From Cladosporium sp. IMV 00045 (lineage: Eukaryota; Ascomycota; Dothideomycetes; Cladosporiales; Cladosporiaceae), in assembly GCA_001931905.2 (NCBI GenBank), contig MSJI02000906.1:205283-252369 (forward strand): a stretch of 47,087 nt of DNA. The letters are read 5' to 3'. The notes beneath the pieces were generated by a model. The model was given only the letters and a program-made list of their open reading frames with translations. It made no database searches and was not told where the DNA came from. The translations under genes were made by a program, and so were the position numbers. Shown one piece after another: positions 32,037-42,862 of the stretch (the first letter of the stretch is position 1; every line of letters starts with the position of its first letter).

Positions 32037-33083
32037 ATGATGGACCAGCCAACAAATTACATAGGTGCCTCGATCTTCTGGCTTTACAATGTCCTGGCCC
32101 TCCTCTTTACTGGCACCACGGTATGGGCTCTATTCAGACTTTACATGAGCAATTCATCGAGGAAGAAGAATACTGGCTTAGTTCTGCTCTTCTCTGCGCT
32201 CGCCACGCTCAGCTTTGCCACCATATCGAACAACATGCTTGAGGTCCTCATCCAATCCTTCAAGCAATGGTCTGCCGGACGTGATCCTGCAGAGCTGCAA
32301 GACTTGCCTCTCGCTCTATGGAACTGGTCTATCACATCCAGCCTGTTCCAGGATTTTGGTGAAGCCATCGTCGCTGATTCTGGCCGTTTCTTGTGGGCAC
32401 AGAGTGCGCTTCTGGCAACGCTCTCGGTCTTCTTCTTCATGGGCACTGAAGGCAGACATCGCGGCATTCCCCATCTCTGGTCTTTCTTCTGTTTGAGCCA
32501 GATATTGCCGATATCATTTGCTCAGAATCTGTTTTATATTGCGTTGCTCCTCGCGCCTGAGAAGCCTGGACAGCTTCACTTCAACAAGTCTGCCTCCGTG
32601 GGAAGCGCAGGGTTTTATTGCATCTGTCTTGCATGCGCCCAGTTGATGGCAGGTACAGAGAGGCTGATCCCGCTCATACTTGCTGCGCGGAGTGCCCTGA
32701 TGGTCCCATTGTTCCTGAAGGCTGGCCACCACGCTTCGAATGATCCTAATGACAAGGTCCCCATCGTTCGTGCCACCGGAGACGAGCTGCAAAGGATCGT
32801 CCTGAAGACTTCGATGATCATGACAGGCATGAAGGCCTATCAAGCTGTTCAAGAAGACGTGTCAATTCCAATGATTTTCAGTGCTCTTACCGCCCATCCG
32901 GCGGTGGCATCACTCGGATACGACTTCATTCTCAGCGGTCTAAGTTTCGCGGCATGGACTCTTATCAGGCCACGATCTGCGGCTCGCACGCCTGCAACGA
33001 CAGCCACCGCGACTAAAGCCACAGCTGCAGCCACGTCGAGAAGATCACAAGGAAAGTCACAAGGAAAGAAAGCTCGCTCTTGA
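32037..33083 (+). CDS. Orphan multi-span membrane protein
   Basis: Single-exon protein of 348 aa. About seven hydrophobic spans are visible, beginning with IFWLYNVLALLFTGTTVWAL and GLVLLFSALATLSFATI, later LLATLSVFFFM, LSQILPISFAQNLFYIALLL, AGFYCICLACAQLM, LIPLILAARSALMVPLFL, and a final LGYDFILSGLSFAAWTLI. The C-terminus is a Ser/Thr/Ala/Lys-rich basic tail (SRRSQGKSQGKKARS), probably cytosolic. Fungal proteins of this general shape occur in accessory regions and near secondary-metabolite genes, but no such genes are nearby. I do not recognise a family with confidence. The ATG at 32037 is directly followed by a second ATG. Confidence 0.7.
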   Translation: MMDQPTNYIGASIFWLYNVLALLFTGTTVWALFRLYMSNSSRKKNTGLVLLFSALATLSFATISNNMLEVLIQSFKQWSAGRDPAELQDLPLALWNWSITSSLFQDFGEAIVADSGRFLWAQSALLATLSVFFFMGTEGRHRGIPHLWSFFCLSQILPISFAQNLFYIALLLAPEKPGQLHFNKSASVGSAGFYCICLACAQLMAGTERLIPLILAARSALMVPLFLKAGHHASNDPNDKVPIVRATGDELQRIVLKTSMIMTGMKAYQAVQEDVSIPMIFSALTAHPAVASLGYDFILSGLSFAAWTLIRPRSAARTPATTATATKATAAATSRRSQGKSQGKKARS

Positions 33084-36000
33084 AATAAGTGCGATTGGTG
33101 CTATTGGCTCTTCGCGGCTGTCGGCACAGCAAGTCTCGAAGTCGCTCTTGTCATCTCAAAGATCTGCAGCACATGCCACGACCAGGATATGAGAAAGCAT
33201 GCAAAGATGTCGCCATCGTCTCGCGTGGTCCGTCCTCAACATTCATGCAGGCTCCTTTGTTACTGCAGCATTTTGCGTACCGTGTTGGACAAGTACGAGC
33301 TAGCAGGCACTGCACGTGGGAGTAGTTCATCACAGATCATGCGAATTCAATCTGAGAAATGCCCTGCAGGAACATTGGTATTCCCTGCAAGTTCAACGTT
33401 GACTTTATTTAAAGTTGACTTTCTACGAACAACGGTTTTGCTATCAAGCCACACTTTCGTTCGCATGAACCTACAGCAGATCATTGCATGTCATTCACCG
33501 CGGCTAGGGCATGAAGTTATTGCGCGAGATCTACAAATGTTACTTTTCTGTGGCTGTTATGCCTAGGAGAAATCCTCCTAGCGGTGACATCTCAAGGTTT
33601 CTGAGCAGATCTTCCATACCCTCATCTCCTTTATTGGTCTTTAGTGATGCGGAATAAGCTACCGATACGTTTTGTAAACACACTTGCCAAATCTTCCTGA
33701 CTAAACTCAATGTTACCGAGCAGATCTTTCCGTATTGTCATCCCCTTCATTGGTCAGTCGTAATCCCGAATGAGATTCGGCTACGTCTGTGCAGATACGC
33801 TCGATACGCTCGCCGGCTTCTCAAAGCTACAGCGTCGCAAGCTTCAATCAAACGTACAGTCTGCCGATCTTTCACGGCGAAAAAGGGCTGAGTCCATCGA
33901 TAGGCCATGGGCACGGCTGGGCCAGAAGCGGCCGTCATCAATTTCGGGCCTTTCGTAAAGGAACACGCAAACAAACCGCCATCTCGGTGCGGATCTACGA
34001 CATGAGCGACTGGATTAAAAAGAACAGGCAACTACCAAACAGCAAGCCAGCCTTCACCAAAGTACCGAGATACATGTGTGTCACTAACCCCCAGTTTCGT
34101 ACCCATCCACACGAAGTCCCGCGAAACTGCCATATGAAGTTTTCACTACTTGCTCCGCACATTGGACCTGCCATGCCCGCTAGCAAAAATCCCAGCGCCA
34201 TGGCCTGGGATAAAACACCGTTTTCATTTAGCCTTATCACACTTGACAACAGAGCACGCGCGGCTTCGGGGCAAGCGAAAAAAATCGGTCAGAAGTCCGC
34301 TGGTACATGCTCCAAACCGTTCCCACCTCGGGTGCTCTCGTCGGGGGCACGGTCACATCTAGCCGAATCCGCCCCACCCTCGCACCGCAGAAGAACGAAG
34401 CGACACGTGAAGAGAAGCAATTCCCGCAGTCTGTGCTTCGCGAGCCTGCTCTAAGCGTACGAATTGAGAAGGAGCACCACCCAAAAGAGTGGTTCTCAAC
34501 CCCTCGCGGGTTGACGAGTCATGACTCGAAGTTTGCCGAGCTGATGCACAACATGATCAGCAGAAAGTCTGGTTCGGCAAGATAATGGTGCCCGGATGCG
34601 ACCGCGGGCCGCCAGCGATAGCACGACACTATGAGCGGAAGGGGGAGTTCGCAGAAACGGTTGTATGCACTTCGGAGTCAGAGCCACGTGTAGGTGGGAG
34701 GTAGCTGTGAGGTTGGAGAAATCGTTTCAACCGTTGTGGCTGATTAGGAGAAAAGACAAACCGAAAGACAACTCGGTTGACGCACATGTTGATCGCGTTC
34801 AAACCCTGGCACCGCTACTCGCGGAAAAAACTTGACGTAAGGGGAAAAACTCTCAACCCTCGGTCGATCGCTAATGGAGCCGAACGCCAGGGTTATGGTA
34901 ATGCTGGAGCAGGGCTGTGCTTGCCCAACCAACACGCGCCCTATGATCTTTGTGGGGCGATTTTTTCACATTCTCGAGCTCGAGATGAACACATAAGCAC
35001 GACATCCTGGCTCTGCCACCGGCGAAAAGGGAGGGCATCGAATTACGTTTCCTGCCCTTGTGGAGTGGGCAAATCCAATCGCCCCCAAAAAAGCCTATCG
35101 CCCGTGGAAACCTCCCAATCGATCATGCCCTCAGGGCAGCTTTCAACCAGCAAGCATGCCCTCCCTACTACTGCTGTTGAGCTTGCCAATGGCTCGCAAA
35201 GGCTGAAGGAATGCGAATTGAAACGAGCTATGCGCCCACCAACACAGCAGGGAATAAGCTCCGACAGGTGATCGGCGGCCGGTAGAAAGCATTAGCGTCC
35301 GCAAGTCGTCGTTGACTCGACGTCGCTTAGCATACTGCAATACCGACGACGTGGTTCACCGTCTCATTGTGATGAGCAAGAAAATTGCGACGAGGCCTCG
35401 ACACGAAGCGTCTTGCGAAACATGTCCGAGTGATCGATCTACTAGAAGGACCCATCCCCATGAATCACTGTTCCAACTCCTTGTCTGAAGTCCACTGAAG
35501 TCGTCAGACATCCTCCCGCGTCTGCTGCGCGGAAAGGACTTTGGATTTGGGCCTTGGCCAACAATCGGCAGCAATTCCGCAATCCTACAACATGTGCCAA
35601 TCAAGAGCGCACGATCGAGCGATTGCCAATAAATTCACGAGGCATGCGGCATCTGCTTTGCACAGCCAGACAGACGAAGCCCAGTGAGGCCGAGTCGAGA
35701 GCGAACGCCGCAAAACCCTTGTTGCCGGCTTGCCGACGCTGGCGTGCTGATCATGGAGGGTGTGGCTGAGCAACCCACATCCATCATCAGCAAAGTTCAC
35801 TCACCTTCAGTCTGTTCGCTCGCGAACCAGACGATCAGATTGACATTTCCCGTCTAGGAGAATGGACCACCAAACACAGTCAGGGAGCGAAGGAGAAAGG
35901 CAGCGCTGCAAGCCAATCGCTTGCTTTTCCTCACGATCGAGCAATCGATTTCTTGAAGACAATTGTTGCAGCATTATGATTACAAGCTCCAGCTTGTTGT

Positions 36001-36291
36001 ATTAGGAGCTACGTGGTTTTCCCCCGGTCGCAGCGGCCAGCGCTGTCACCAAAACAACAAATCTTTTCCTTCGTCGTAGAACGTCTGCCAAATCAAAGCA
36101 GTCCCGAGCGCCCCGCCAATTACGCTGATTGGGGTGTACACATTAATCGTTCCAACCCTCCCCCTCCCCAGCGCAAAACATTTCATTGAGTCGAGTCATG
36201 CCGGCACCCGTTGAGTGAGCTGCATGCACACCTCATCCCGAGGCTGTGTCTAGTTGAGGATAAGCCAATGTCGCCTCTCCCGCGCATGCCG
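33084..36291. other. Gene-poor stretch, possible degenerate sequence
   Basis: About 3.2 kb without a supportable gene. Open frames (for example 33789-34454, 34777-35271) have no domain, unusual composition and no splice context. A diverged repeat is noted separately. A 14-base perfect palindrome CGAGTCATGACTCG lies at 34515-34528. No transposase or reverse-transcriptase motif was seen. Confidence 0.5.
33596..33790. repeat. Diverged tandem repeat of about 110 bases
   Basis: A block at about 33612-33680 (GAGCAGATCTTCCATACC ... ATTGGTC) recurs at about 33718-33790 as GAGCAGATCTTTCCGTATTG ... CATTGGTC, followed in both by a related GGAATAAGCTACCGATACG / GAATGAGATTCGGCTACG tail. The copies differ by substitutions and small indels. 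It could be a remnant of a mobile element or a local duplication. Confidence 0.6.
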
Positions 36292-37530
36292 CTATCGCGA
36301 CAATCCACCTGCAGCAAAGCGGGCAGGATCCGGTTGAGGGTGGACGACTTGCGGCGACGAGGGCGGGAATGCGCTTCTGTCGAAGTAGAGACGGTTCCCG
36401 GTGATGTGTGAAGTGTTGGAATCGATCCAGAGCAGGAGCCGCTCGAGCATGCCGTCTAGACCCAGAGCCGGCAGGCCGCCACGCAGGCTAACCATTCGCG
36501 TCAAGCCCTGCATGTGAGTGTTGCAGATGGAGCGGTCGCCAAACAGGGCTTCGTATGCGGCCATCTTGGCAACTGCTGCTATCAACTGGTCGGACGTGCC
36601 TCGCCCCTCCTCTGCCAGCGCACTGTTGATTTCGCGAATGGCCATGCCTCGAAGTTGGAGTAGATCGATGGTATGCGATTTGGAGCCTCGCACTCGACCG
36701 TAATGCGATGCGGCCATGAGCATCACGGCGTGAACGGACGCGGAGTCTGTAAGAACGAACGGAAAGAAGGTTGTTCGCAGCAGGCCGGTCGCTTCTGGGC
36801 CATCCACGTCTGGAACGTCGACCGCCATGTTCATCAGGTAGTGATCCTGCGCAAGTTAGTAATGACCATGTTACCTTAACAAGTCGTGCAATGACTAACT
36901 AGTATTCGAGGCACGTAAGGGTGCCATGCTTCTGGGTAGAGATCGTTCAGGTCGACAGCATGCGGGCTGTATCCAGTTGGGGAGGGGCTAGGTGAGGGCG
37001 ATTTGGACACTTCTGGACTTTCAAGTGATAATTGTTGAGGACGATCGCCTTGGAGCTCGGAGAGATGTGGGCGGTTGGACGGAGCGGTAGCTGCATGTGG
37101 TCTCTGAGGGGGAAGATACTCCATCTCGGTGTCGGGGTGATAGCTGTTAGTCCTTCGCGCCGCGGTGAGCGCCTGTTCGCGCTGATGTTGTTGCTTCGTG
37201 ACGTGGCTGCGGACTTTCTTGCGATGCTGCGACGTTTTCGCCTCGGATGGATGAGTGAAATTCAGAAATTGCCAGTCCACTTTGGGAGTCTCGACCGGAG
37301 AAGACGCCTTGCTACCTGTAATGGACAGTGAGTATAACGTCCGACAATGCTTCGCGACTTTCGTTGATTAACTCACTGCTGCTGGCTTCTGATCGAGTTG
37401 TCGGAGAGCCACTTGACTGTGAAAGACCCTTTTGCAATTCCGCAGTCCTCTTGTTGTTTGCCATCACCGCTGTATAGTCGAAACGGAATCCCGTGACAGG
37501 TGCAGCAGGAGGCAAAACCTGCAAGGACAT
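36292..37530 (-). CDS. Fungal_trans_2-type regulator without a zinc cluster (3 exons)
   Basis: Exons are complement(37377..37530), complement(36900..37315) and complement(36292..36846), 374 aa. Intron 1 has GTGAGT and TTACAG; intron 2 has GTTAGT, a TACTAAC branch and GCGCAG. The joins give ASS|SKASSPVETP and RIL|DHYLMNMAVD in frame. The N-terminal segment FLNFTHPSEAKTSQHRKKVRSHV is the short motif found at the start of many fungal proteins annotated as Fungal_trans_2 or 'tachykinin family'. The helical C-terminal part (HAVMLMAASHYGRVRG ... MVSLRGGLPALG) matches that regulatory domain. No Zn2Cys6 cluster is present, so direct DNA binding is doubtful. It is shorter than the usual 450-500 aa; the 3' end may be truncated or continue through an unseen intron. 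Confidence 0.72.
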
Positions 37531-39207
37531 TGGAACAACATATGTCTAATCAGCGTCTCCGGTTTTTCCAGGGGCAGGCTCTTTTCGACGTTCGCTTGCG
37601 TTGCTCGATGCACAATGCAACCTGCAATGTCGCGCAATGCAATATGGCCTGAAAACGCAAGTGAAGTCTTCTATTGGAAGATTGGTGGCGACCAGTCAAT
37701 GTCGCGGTGGAGGCAAGAGTGTGAGAAAAGCGATTAGGCAGTGTCTCACACTCCACCACCCTGATCAATCAAAGGGACCATGGCGCCTGTTGATATGCTG
37801 CGATGGACAGAGCCACATGCGACCTCTTCCCCGAGACAGCGCTCGCGTGTTACCATTGGCTCGCAAAACGAATAAGCTCAAGCTAGATCAGCTACCGAAG
37901 GTGGATGCGTTTGGTGAACTGTTTCTTCGGGTGCCTGCGCGGTGGGAACACCGGCCCACCGCTGTCCTTCGAGCCACTACCGAAGCAGCAATGGTCCCAG
38001 AGACCAAGCACGTTCTGGGGATCTAGTACAGCACACTTGGGTGACCTCGCCTCGTAATGGAGCGGTCAGGAGCTGAATGGGATCTTCGCTCTGATGCCTA
38101 CTGGAGTTGCTTCCTCGCACGACCCTTTCAGCCTTCTCACCCTTCTAGCACTCCGATGCAGATTTGCCGCTCTCATTGGCCATGCTAAAGGCCGCCATTG
38201 TGATTACATCGACAAGGTACACCCGTCTGTTCTGTTAGCTCGCGGACCTGCACGCCGCTGTTATTACCAGAAGCCCCGAGCGCACTTTGATCGAGGTAAA
38301 TATACAGCACACAGCCTCCTCGCTTGCTCGGCGAGCTCGCCTAGTCGGCGACGTCCGGCCGCCGAAACCCACCAGGGGATGTGGTGATCTCGTAGCACAA
38401 AGTTATCCCGAATGACTGGTGCTTGGTGAGGTGCGAGCCGATCCTCGAGCGACGGCCAGGATTGAAGATGCGGCGGGATGGCCTTTCGCGAGCCATGCGA
38501 GGCCTGCGCAACGTGGGCGATCTCCCCCCTGCGCGTCGCAACTGCCAAAAGACGAGCCCGGGTCGTACAGTAGTAGCTTCTACTTGCCAACGTGGGAGAT
38601 CCTTCCCACGTCGCGCAACCGTGCTTCCACGCGAGCTGGGTTGCGCGCTCAGATGTTCCGATTAACGGGGCCAATGGTGCTATGCCGAAAAGAGGCATCA
38701 GACGGATTCGATTGATCGACACAACCGACAAGGAGCTAGCGCTGTGTGGTCGATGCATCGATGGGAGGGAACAACGTCAGCTCGCCCCAGCACGCAGCCA
38801 TGAGCTGCAGACCAGACGGTATTACGTTACCCCACTCAGAACGGCCAATGACGACGGGCCGCCGCAGGACGGGCACATGTCAGAAACACCTTCCGTACCT
38901 TGTCCGTGAAGGGATAAACGGCGATAGCAAGTCACCTGTGGTCGACGCCCTTTCAGGCATACGCTGTCCCAATCCAGACCTGAAGATCGCCAAGGATAGA
39001 AGGAAGCTGAAGACAGGTACCCTGATTCGGAGGCGTCTCAGAGGCCAGCTGAGACATACGCGGCTTTCCCGGATCGTCATTCCGCAGCCATCCGGCACCG
39101 CCCACTCTTCAGAGATGACACGCATCGATGGCGAAAAAAAGCAAACACCGACCTGATACTTCTCGAGACATCTCGCATGAGTGACCAAGAAGGCTGGCGG
39201 ACTGAGA
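37531..39207. other. Gene-poor stretch
   Basis: About 1.7 kb between the regulator and the small membrane protein. Several Arg/Cys/His-rich frames overlap on both strands (for example 38264-38758 minus), typical of non-coding GC-rich DNA. Nothing is recognised. Confidence 0.5.
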
Positions 39208-39888
39208 ATGAGCAGCGCTCGCGGAGAAGTGTCGCCGCCGTCAGGCAATCTCTCTGCCGGGTCGCACAACGTGCGGCGACACACCAGGAACAAGAAGTCT
39301 GATCCATTCTTAGAATTGTCAAACGATGTCAACTTCACCGAGCAGCCAACTCCGCGGAGGCCGAAAGGCGAGGAACACGACGGAGGCGGCGACGTCGACA
39401 ACGACCAGGCCGACTCAATACTTGCAGACGTACGCGAGACCACCCTCGCGTGTTGCCGGCATGAACTGCGTAGCTGACACTGGGCCGCTCTGCAGCTTGT
39501 ACTCACGCCCCTGAGCATGGTCACCACCATCATCAGCCTCATCCTAGTGGATGAGCAGGAGCGCCGGTGGCGTCTGTCACAGCGCGCCGAGTCGGCATCC
39601 GTCTGGCATCGCCTCACGCACTGGTCGAGGACGCCATATCAGGATGCGGGCACCTCAGCGTGGAGTCATCGCCGAAGCCCGCCGCGCGCCGACCCTGCCG
39701 AACATCATCCCACGCCCTCGTCGAACTGGTTCTATCGCAGAAAGAAAGGCGCCATCGCAAGGCTGGAGATCCGCGACGCCTTGGAGATGCGAGGCCGGGT
39801 GCTGGTGGCGCTGATTGCATGGGCCTTTCTGGGAATGCTGGCGCTCTATTACGCAATGAGGCGCGGTTATAATTGGATCGCGGCTTGA
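39208..39888 (+). CDS. Small membrane protein of unknown function (2 exons)
   Basis: Exons 39208..39429 and 39496..39888, 204 aa. The 66-base intron has donor GTACGC, branch GCTGAC and acceptor CTCTGCAG; it contains the only in-frame stop (TGA 39475) that otherwise separates two frames in the same phase. The first part is hydrophilic, with acidic EEHDGGGDVDNDQADS. The second begins with a hydrophobic LVLTPLSMVTTIISLILVDE, then a basic stretch, and ends with a clear transmembrane helix VLVALIAWAFLGMLALYYAM followed by RRGYNWIAA. This looks like a two-span or tail-anchored protein. I recognise no family. The frame-preserving intron and the membrane segments support it; the start could lie in an unseen upstream exon. 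Confidence 0.55.
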
Positions 39889-40514
39889 GGCGCTGCTGCA
39901 CCGTCGATGAAACAGCGCCTGGCCGACTCGCGAGTATTTGTGTTGTTGTGCGAGACCTCGTGCGCTGCTCGCGGTCGGTCATGGACGCTTCACGATATCT
40001 GATGATTGCACGACTTCGGAAATGACACGGACAGAACGGTGGCATGATACGAGCATCGAGACACATTACGAAGGAGGAAAATGGACTAAAGCGATGTGGT
40101 GTTGCAGGAATGAGGTGAGGTCAATATCTCTTGGCGTTCAAGATTGGAAAGAGCGAGTCGAGAGATGAAGGCATTTGCAGAAGATCGAAAATCCCTCGCG
40201 CGGATGCTATCGAGAACGTCACTAGGACCTCTCTTGAAAGACAGAGGATAATGGAAACGTGATGTCTGGTCCGAATGTGTATTCGACACTTAAGGTTAAA
40301 TCTATGAGTGCCTCTCGAGTGGATCACTTCCAGCTCAAGGGCTTTGGATCAAGCAAACGCCAATTTCTACCCCTGTTCATTATGCATGATGCTTCCCGCG
40401 TGACAGACATGTCGCCTCCACAAGCTAGCATGACCGTTGCCCGTTGTGGCGAGCTTCGCCTCTGCGCATTACTTCTTTCCTTCGCGGTGCCTTCGCAATT
40501 TGAAGTCAAAGCCA
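39889..40514. other. Convergent intergenic region
   Basis: 626 bases between the small membrane protein (+) and the stop of the UBX gene (-). Only short frames occur. Both transcripts should terminate here. Confidence 0.5.
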
Positions 40515-42125
40515 CTACTCATCGTCGATGAACTCCACCATGACAGTCCCGTTCTTCAAACCGGCATCCGCAATAGAAACATCCAGCATCTCCATGAGGT
40601 TCTTACCCATGCTGATGAGTTCGAAGGCTTTGCCTTCCTTGCCTTGAAAGGGAGAAGCCTTGAGCCACTCGTAGATGCGGGAGACCGGATCAGTGAGCGA
40701 GAAGCGACGGACGATGCGGCCACCGGAATAACGGAATTGGATGCGCGTCGTCTCTTTGGGGTCGGTGGACGTGGGCTCCTCGTGCGGCGAAGTAGATGAG
40801 ATGCGAGAGAAAGGTGTATCTTCGCTTGCTGCCGGGACGGTGGATCCATTTGACGCAGCCGGACCCATGTCTGCGGTGTCCATGGCCTCAGGGACGGATG
40901 CTGACTCCTTGCCCTTTCCTTCGGTCGCCTTGGTTAGCGCATCGGGATCCTCTTCGCGCTCCTTGCTGCTGCTGCCATTGGCCAGGCTATTTTGCATGGC
41001 CATCTGGAGCATCTCTTCCTCGCTCATCTGGCCCACGTCCTTCTTGCGTTCCTTCCGTTGGGTCTGAACCGGGTTCTTCGAGTGCATGTTCAAGCTGTAG
41101 CGGTCAAGGAACTCGTGCAAATCCATGAGGAAGTCGGCAGGTTTGGGCCCAGGGGAGCCGGACCACGTCTTGACCTGCTCTCCGGTCCTGGGATCGACGA
41201 TGGCGATATGAGGGTACGAGTCTTCGTTGTCGCGGTGCATGCTGAAGTAGTAATTGACGTACTCCTGACCCCGGGGGTCATCTTTGTTGTACTGCAGGAA
41301 GATGAAGTGTTCCTTGACGGTGTCTTTGATAGATTCATTCTTCCAGATGTCACGATTCAGGACCTGGCAGTCGAAGATAGAGGGATCCTGCACGTTGACC
41401 AGAATCCATTTCTCGGTCTCCTTGCCCTCGTCACGGGCCACGGAAATGGGGATCGCGGAAATCAGGTCGAAAGGAGGGCGGAAGAGGTCGGCAAGGAGGT
41501 TTGATTTGGAAGTCGCATCAGATGCGCCGCCAGTAGCTCGCGACAGGACACGACGGTGAGCTTCAGGGTCTTCGGGGTTATCTTCTGACCAGATCGAAGC
41601 CTCATCGCGCTGGTTGAAAATGCCAGCGCGTCGAGCGTTCGAAGAACGGTTGTACCTCTCGCGCGCCGCCAACTGCTCGCCGATAGCAGCCTGCATCTGG
41701 TCTGGGTCGTCCCGCCAGTCACTTCCAGGCCCGACAAGAGTCTCCGTTGTGCGAGCCATGGGTGCTCTTACGCCTTCTTCGTCGACATCATCCTGACCAC
41801 CTGCTCCACCAGCTGGGCCTCCAGCACCGTACATCTCTTGCTGTAGCCGGCGTGCCATAGCCTCATCGTCTTCCGTGGAGGGCCCGCCTTGCGGCCCTGA
41901 GGTCTCCATGACTTCATCATCGTCGTCGTCTAGGTTTATCGGGTCATCTCTTGTCGCGGTAGGTTGTGTTTGAGGCGCGGGTGCTGAGCCAGCGAGGTCC
42001 GGGTTGTTGAAGAACAGCTCGATGGCCTGCTCGACATTACCATCGCTAAACTGGAGGTATTGCTGCGCTTGTTGGGGCGTGGTCGAGGTGATGGCGCAGA
42101 AGGTGCCGATCGCTTCGTCGTCCAT
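40515..42125 (-). CDS. UBX5: UBA-UAS-UIM-UBX protein, Cdc48/p97 adaptor (Ubx5/UBXN7-like)
   Basis: Adaptor linking ubiquitylated substrates to the Cdc48/p97 unfoldase. It is 536 aa from the ATG at 42125. Domains in order: an N-terminal UBA-like domain (residues 1-45, DEAIGTFCAITSTTPQQAQQ ... GNVEQAIELFF); an acidic linker; a thioredoxin-like UAS domain at about 215-335 (LFRPPFDLI ... WILVNVQD ... FIFLQYNKDD ... YPHIAIVDPRTGE); a ubiquitin-interacting motif SEEEMLQMAMQNSL; a low-complexity linker; and a UBX domain at about 455-536 (TRIQFRYSGGRIVRRFSLTD ... VSRIYEWL ... KAFELISMG). This is the domain order of UBXD7. The frame is open a further 173 codons upstream, but that extension has no family features and a non-ATG opening, so the start before the UBA domain is preferred. 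Confidence 0.93.
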   Translation of the reverse strand: MDDEAIGTFCAITSTTPQQAQQYLQFSDGNVEQAIELFFNNPDLAGSAPAPQTQPTATRDDPINLDDDDDEVMETSGPQGGPSTEDDEAMARRLQQEMYGAGGPAGGAGGQDDVDEEGVRAPMARTTETLVGPGSDWRDDPDQMQAAIGEQLAARERYNRSSNARRAGIFNQRDEASIWSEDNPEDPEAHRRVLSRATGGASDATSKSNLLADLFRPPFDLISAIPISVARDEGKETEKWILVNVQDPSIFDCQVLNRDIWKNESIKDTVKEHFIFLQYNKDDPRGQEYVNYYFSMHRDNEDSYPHIAIVDPRTGEQVKTWSGSPGPKPADFLMDLHEFLDRYSLNMHSKNPVQTQRKERKKDVGQMSEEEMLQMAMQNSLANGSSSKEREEDPDALTKATEGKGKESASVPEAMDTADMGPAASNGSTVPAASEDTPFSRISSTSPHEEPTSTDPKETTRIQFRYSGGRIVRRFSLTDPVSRIYEWLKASPFQGKEGKAFELISMGKNLMEMLDVSIADAGLKNGTVMVEFIDDE

Positions 42126-42862
42126 CGCTTCGGCTGGTCGAGTGTTTGCAAAGTTCAGGCAAGCAAGCTCTGAGTAATCCGCGAGTTTCTTGTGTCGCTG
42201 TTTGCGTTGGTAGAGATGGCAAGTGAATGCAGAGTGTCGATCTAAGAGGCGGCTTTCGAAGCTCTCGAAGGTTCTGAGCAAAGCGGTGCAGGCGCCCAAA
42301 CAGATGAGTCTCTTCTTGGAGGATGCTCGCAGGTGGTAGATATAGAATTCGTTTGCGACGGGGCTGAGGAGCAAATGCAAGCAACGACGTTTGATGCTCG
42401 CGGGTGTCACGTCGTAGAGCCGGGGTGGGTCGGTGATAGCGGGTAACAATAGCAAAAGCACTGCTTTCACAGCAGCGTTGGTGGGTTGTCGGTTTCGCCA
42501 TCCCGATCGGCTTCGAAGGCACGTCATCGCCCGCTGCCTGCCCGCACCGCCAACTCTCCGAAGCCCTTCACATGCCGATGTGAAAGCGGTGAGGCTGTCA
42601 AGGTCAACAATAATGAAGTGAATTGACACGTTTGACTCGGGCAACTCTGTTGATGTGAATCGGTGAATTCCACCTTTATGTCCTCAATTCGCGGCGCTCG
42701 TCCTTTCCAACACCACTCGTTAATATATACATCTCTGATGAATACATGTATGTACAAATATCTATCCTGTCTTTTCGTAGATCCATAGTCTCATGCCTGC
42801 TCATGTACAATTCAGATTCTCTGCACGAAGTCACGACTCAGCATCATTCTTATAGACCTAAC
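42126..42862. promoter_or_regulatory. Intergenic: UBX gene upstream region and M20 peptidase 3' end
   Basis: 737 bases. The part next to the UBX gene must hold its promoter and leader. It happens to stay open in the UBX frame to 42644. The left part of the peptidase 3' flank (42720-42860) is AT-richer. Confidence 0.5.

Noticed and set aside
33789..35271. Open frames as transposon coding remnants
   Set aside because: No reverse transcriptase, integrase or transposase motif could be seen, and no terminal repeats.
38880..39617. Minus-strand 245-codon frame
   Set aside because: Arg/Cys/Ser-rich with no domain, and overlaps the better-supported spliced membrane-protein gene.
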